From contig CM042010.1 of assembly GCA_023525715.1 (NCBI GenBank), positions 64,980,966 to 65,044,965 of the forward strand: 64,000 nt of DNA, read 5' to 3'. A program made the position numbers and the translations under genes. Below the pieces are notes generated by a model that worked only from the letters and a program-made list of their open reading frames with translations, was not told where the DNA came from and searched no databases. The stretch comes from Cichorium intybus. Its lineage: Eukaryota; Streptophyta; Magnoliopsida; Asterales; Asteraceae. Shown in pieces: positions 58,617 to 64,000 of this stretch. Position 1 is the first letter of the stretch; each line of letters starts with the position of its first letter.

Positions 58617-59758
58617 ACGTAACGACGTCGAGCGCATCCTGTGCCTCCTCGGCGGTCATGACGAATGCTCGACCCTTGCTCTTAGGGGCTTCCCCTTTCC
58701 CCTGCCTACCATCGGTAATTTGGAGAGTAGTGGGTGCTGGATTCTAAACCACTCCCTGAGTCAGACGGGGACACTGGGCCTTGAAGTGGCCTACCTGATT
58801 ACAATTAAAACAAATCATGACCTCGTGACGACAATCTTTAGCATAGTGGCCCTCCTTTCCACACTTATGACATATTAACACCCAGCAACACCCTTCATGA
58901 TTCCTTCCACACTTACCACACTTACCATCGCTCCTTTGCCCTTGCTTTCCCTGATCTGCCCCTCAAAATTTCTTTGACGCCTGCTGAGTCTGAGTAGGCG
59001 TTGGACGCTTCTACCTTTGTTGGGTTTCCAATTCCAACTCTCGGGCCCGAGCGGCCGCGATCATATCGGTAAGAGTTTGGTGCCTAGCAGCAGACACAAA
59101 TTCTCGAATGTCTGTACGAAGCATCGCCAAATATCGAGTCATCCTCATGCGCTCAGTTGCTGCAAACTCTGGACAGAAGAGTGCTCGCTCATTAAACTTT
59201 TTGGTGATCTCCGTCACCGTCTCAGTGGTCTGGGTCAGATTCAGGTATTCCTGTGCCAAGCGTTCCATTTCCACCTATGGAACATACTCCATTTTGAACT
59301 GTTCCTTGAATTGCGGCCACGTAATAGCATCCAACTGAGCAGGGGTGAGATCTTTCGTTAGTATTTCCCACCAATCTTTCGCACCCTCTCTCAAAAGATT
59401 CACCGCAAATGTTACCTTTGAGTTATCAGGACATGAACAGCTGCGGAAGGCACCCTCTACCGCGGAAACCCATCGCATGCTAACAATCAGATCCCTTCCC
59501 CCATCGAACATCGGAGGCGAACAAGCCGAAAAGTCCTTATAGCTTGCATCCCTGGCCCTTGACGTGCCCTGAGTAGCCAGTCGCTCCTCGAGCATTGCCC
59601 ATAGCTCAGCTTTAATAGTACCAAAGAACTGAGGTATTGCAGCCAGCACTTCTCGCGAAACCTCCTCCGCTATCAGGTTGCGGAGATTTTCATCAGTTTA
59701 CCCTTCCCCGTTCGAGGCACCCGCATCTGCCCCACCATTACTTCGTGTGATTGCCATT
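58617..59758 (-). pseudogene. Gag of the decayed Tekay-like element
   Basis: From ATG at about 59756-59758 (MAITRSNGGADAG): capsid region (AMLEERLATQG, MRWVSAVEGAFRS, LLREGAKDWWEIL, FNERALFCPEFAATERMRM), then zinc knuckles CHKCGKEGHYAKDC and CFNCNQVGHFKAQC. Stops occur near 59698, 59275, 59010, 58965 and 58745. It lies upstream of the protease in the normal order. Confidence 0.85.
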
Positions 59759-59802
59759 CTGAAATGCGTAATAACTTTTATATCAATATTCGGGTCACTC
59801 CT

Positions 59803-60643
<841 letters not shown>

Positions 60644-60648
60644 CTCCT

Positions 60649-61388
60649 ATCTCCTCAACCACTTGACTTTCTAGGACTTTGGTTGACTACTCTTGACTCA
60701 AGCGTGAATCCTGTGCTTTCGGTAATACTGGCCTGGTACTACCTTCCATACCTATTCGCCCTTGTTCCAAGTTATCAACCATCCTCCTAAATTGTCGCAC
60801 ATACGCTAAAACCACTTCCTATGAATCTTGTGATCATGCACTGTGATGCCTAATCATTGACTTAATTCTCCCTCTCACACGTGCCTAAAAGAACTACTGC
60901 TAACGTCGTCGAGTCGCCTCACGGACGCACAGCCGTACACAATCGGGAATAAGATAGGCGTTTGAATAACTGATCCTACCCTAAAGTCACAACCAAACAA
61001 GGAACAGCCAGTAAGGCCAGACCAAAAATTCTCAGGCTATCTAACCCTAATTGTATATAACCTACCAGCATTCACTAAGCAACCTAACGACAGTAGCATA
61101 ACATTCCAAAGCAGCACATATGGCACAAAACAGTCTACAGAGTATATTATCCATGCAATTTTTACATCCTAGCACAATACATTTCATCACATAACACAAA
61201 CTTGGCATGGGTAATTGGGAATCACAAAACTTAATTGAGCTCGGCTGACGGTTCGCATCGCATCTCCTTTTACTTTAATTTAATGTTCCAAAAACATCTT
61301 CTTGACAAAATCGCTCAGTCCTAAGTTTGAGTTTGGATTCCTAATACAGTTCATCCAAATCCCTCAAACCAATGCTCTTATACCAATT
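60649..61388 (-). other. Leader and primer site of the decayed Tekay-like element
   Basis: Noncoding leader between gag and the 5' LTR. The primer site (sense TGGTATAAGAGC, plus 61374-61385) is one base off the tRNA-iMet type. Confidence 0.7.
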
Positions 61389-61650
61389 TGTAACGCCCCA
61401 ATTTCAAAAATTTTAAAAATTCATTTATTACCAAGGTTCCAATAAAATATTTATTCCAAAAAGTAAAACTGTTCAACATATTACTTAAACCAACAGCGGA
61501 AACATTTGAAAATACTAATATAGTCCATTAACATAAATATCTTGTATGCGATGCGCTGCCGTCAAGCCTTGCCCTTCCCTTTGTCATTTGAAATACCTAA
61601 AATGTTATAAAATCAACGGGTAAGCTTAAAGCTTAGTGAGTCCACAAACT
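61389..61650 (-). repeat. Truncated 5' LTR of the decayed Tekay-like element
   Basis: It matches 53742-54003 closely and then breaks after gagtccacaaact, where family-N LTR sequence begins. Confidence 0.85.
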
Positions 61651-62109
61651 AAAAGAATAAATCAGAAAAACTAACCTTTAGTTTTAATCTTGAAGCTAAG
61701 CAGCACAAATGTCCTGCCTCAAATGAGATCACACCCAGGGAGCCAGAGGAAGGTCACGAAAGTTCTAGAGAGAATAATAGAATGAGCGACTGATAATGAG
61801 GTCTAGGGGTCCCTATTTATAGGGAACCAAGTGGCAAGGCTAAACCCTAGCCGCAACCCATTTTTCCGGATTATCTGTACGAGAGCCGCGGCCAAAACGT
61901 TTGCGCGCCGCGTGCCGTAATTCAACTATTGAATTTGTACGACTTTAATCCCTGACCTCCTGATTAATCTAATTAATGCCACAGAAATTAATCCAATTAA
62001 TTTCTGATAAATTATTAATCAATTAATATAGTTTCCAATTAATATATTATTACTTTAATATATTAACAAACTATATATTTTATTTCTATTGATTTATTAA
62101 TCCCATAAT
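61651..62109 (-). repeat. Family-N LTR fragment
   Basis: It begins inside the LTR (aaaagaataaatcag) and stops at cccataat, where a full copy starts (62110). The missing remainder is probably beyond the right edge. CpG-dense word at about 61884-61918 upstream (in sense) of ctataaataggg near 61812-61824. Confidence 0.75.
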
Positions 62110-64000
62110 TGAAAGGTTTTCCGCAACCATGAACTAAATAACCTAAGTTCACATGCAACCTAGAAAAGATCTATGTTTTCTTACTTTGAACATGTAACTA
62201 ATTCCTGAAGGCCAAACAAAAATTAACTAAAAGAATAAATCAGAAAAACTAACCTTTAGTTTTAATCTTGAAGCTAAGCAGCACAAGTGTCCTGCCTCAA
62301 ATGAGATCACACCCAGGGAGCTAGAGGGTGGACGAAAATTCCAGAGAGAATAATAGAATGAGCACTTATAATGAGGTCTAGGGTTCCCTATTTATAGGGA
62401 AACAAGAAACCCTAGCCGTCAGCCATTTTCCGGATTATACGTACGCGCGTCGCGGCTTTTACATTGGCGCGCCGCGCGCCGCAATTCAACTATTGAATTT
62501 GTACGACTTTAATCCCTGACTTCCTGATTAATCTAATTAATGCCACAGAAATTAATCCAATTAATTCCTGATTAATTATTAATCAATCAATATAGTTTCT
62601 AGTTAATATATTATCACTTTAATATATTAACAAACCATATATTTTATTTCTATTGATTTATTAATCCCATAATAAACCAACATTTCTCTCTACCGAACTT
62701 TCTACCAAACCTCCAGCTATGAGGGCAACCCAAATGGACTTTGCTTCTATTAATTAGGTAAATACAAATTATAAGTCATGGCTTAGACACCTAATCCAAC
62801 AGTCTCCCACTTGGATAAGTCTATGACTATAATTACCAATTTAACCTTTAATTAATCAGCAACCTGTAGCTTCCTAGAAACTGCTGCCGAACTCTGACCT
62901 AGTCAGTTCTGTCCATAGATAAGTGATCAGATGATCCTCCGTCCAACAAGATATTTTCAGACATGAGACATGGATTGAGATCAATCTCTGTCTGACACTG
63001 TTTCCCGATTTCCGGTTTTGCTTATGACTATTAGACTTCTAATTGAACGCATCAATTCAGTCCTGGCTGGCCAGCACTTCAGTCAACTTCAAAATCATCG
63101 AGTGGCCAACAGATATCTGTTTCCCGTCTGGGTCAAGGGACGAATAAGCTTCGACTAATATGTTATATCTTTTACCCGACAAATCACTCACAACAGCACA
63201 TTTTATAACACCGAGTTACCGATGCGTTTTCGTACTATCAATGAACAACCGCCTTGCAAATTATAACTCATATCTCTCCACTTTAAGACCATAAGATATT
63301 ATCGTCTCAACATTGCTCGTGATATAATCCATGAAGCAATCCATTGAGCGCGGGTTTATCCAATACTCAAATCTCCATCTCCAAGTACTCATGAACGTTG
63401 CAGCAATCTTATTGCTATGTCTAACTCCTTAGACAATCTACAAACCAATTCATGACAGTCTTCCTTCATACTTACTCCCTAAAAGTATGAGTGACTGTGG
63501 ATATTTGAATAATCAAATTATTCAGGAAGTAAACATGCAAAAGCGAAACATAAAATCTGACTGGCAGCTACTCCTGCTTATTACCAAGTCTCCACGAGGT
63601 AATCACCAAGTCGGATTTATCATAACTATTATCGATTTCTTATTCTCTTTTAAACTTTCAATTCAAGCCTTTTATATCTATGTCTATGACCTTTTCACTC
63701 TTTCTATGTATCCAAGTGTCTAACACTTATACACTTTATTGCAGATGATCCTATCGGATACTCTTCCGATGATATCTTAATTTGTCATTTTGTCATTCTC
63801 TCTCACAACTCCATTCCGGTGATGTGTACCATGACTGCCCATGGTTCTCGGGTCTTTAGTCTACATGACTACACCCTAAGACAATTTCAAGGTGTCATGA
63901 TGTGCCGGTGAACCACACGCGCTCCATCAGAAACCAACGAAATTCTTTAACCATGAAGTCCTACAGCACTACCTTCTGGTGTAAACAATTACCGATTTGA
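62110..64000 (-). mobile_element. Family-N element cut by the window edge
   Basis: LTR 62110-62801 (TGAAAGG...CCAACA), then internal DNA matching 27459 on and 30801 on. CpG-dense words at about 62441-62482 lie next to the TATA-like ctataaataggg (62388-62399 region). Hairpin 1 is at 63885-63943. It inserted into another family-N LTR (61651-62109); the duplication is probably ataat, but the right side is not visible. A 78-codon frame at 63487 is not a gene. Confidence 0.85.
63885..63943. other. Family-N hairpin 1 (edge copy)
   Basis: TTTC...GAAA, GGT...ACC and TGATG...CATCA around the shared loop (TGCCGGT...CACACGCGCTC). Confidence 0.75.

Overview
This is a gene-poor, retrotransposon-dominated stretch of a flowering-plant nuclear genome. 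The evidence is plant-type LTR retrotransposons (Athila-like, Tekay-like chromovirus, Ty1/Copia), tRNA-iMet and tRNA-Asp primer sites, long AT-rich spacers, TA microsatellites and one plant eIF4B gene with GT/AG introns. A dicot, perhaps of the daisy family, is my guess; nothing here proves the species. All alignments were made by eye.

Layout. (1) 1-2219: old fragments: a Gypsy-type LTR end, a Copia-like 3' end with an unknown ORF and LTR, and a piece of Copia reverse transcriptase. (2) 2220-43432: one 41-kb nested block. An Athila-type element on the minus strand (LTRs 2220-3190 and 42462-43432, target duplication ttatc) sits inside the old Copia RT relic, whose other half resumes at 43438. 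It was hit twice. A Copia element (5185-23837, duplication gggtg) lies in its env-like region; that Copia carries a young, apparently intact Tekay-like Gypsy element (9635-19141) and a deleted Copia copy (19610-21447, duplication gaaaa). A 15-kb non-autonomous Copia-type element, here called family N (26683-41670, duplication cattg), lies in its gag; that element holds a second copy of its own family (30176-37642, duplication aacac). All of these are on the minus strand. (3) 43438-49625: relic tail, then the only clear host gene, eIF4B (CDS 45629-48339, three exons, plus strand). (4) 49628-53741: TA microsatellites bracketing a 2.6-kb DNA transposon with terminal inverted repeats, then a fold-back repeat. 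(5) 53742-64000: a decayed Tekay-like element (minus) with a solo family-N LTR inside its gag leader, and more family-N copies running off the right edge.

The most unusual signal is structural. In three different element families I find sets of hairpins in which the loop sequence is kept while the stem sequence changes on both arms together. Family N has four hairpins per element around a 22-nt loop. The older Tekay LTR has five hairpins around the 12-nt loop CATACAAYAGCT. The young Tekay LTR has three around AGCGCACC. Paired changes suggest that the fold itself is maintained, for example as an RNA packaging, dimerisation or protein-binding signal. I know of no description of this, but I could not search. 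A second Copia element carries about 20 copies of a CCGARNAAC-like word in its leader, matching the arm of a hairpin in its own LTR.
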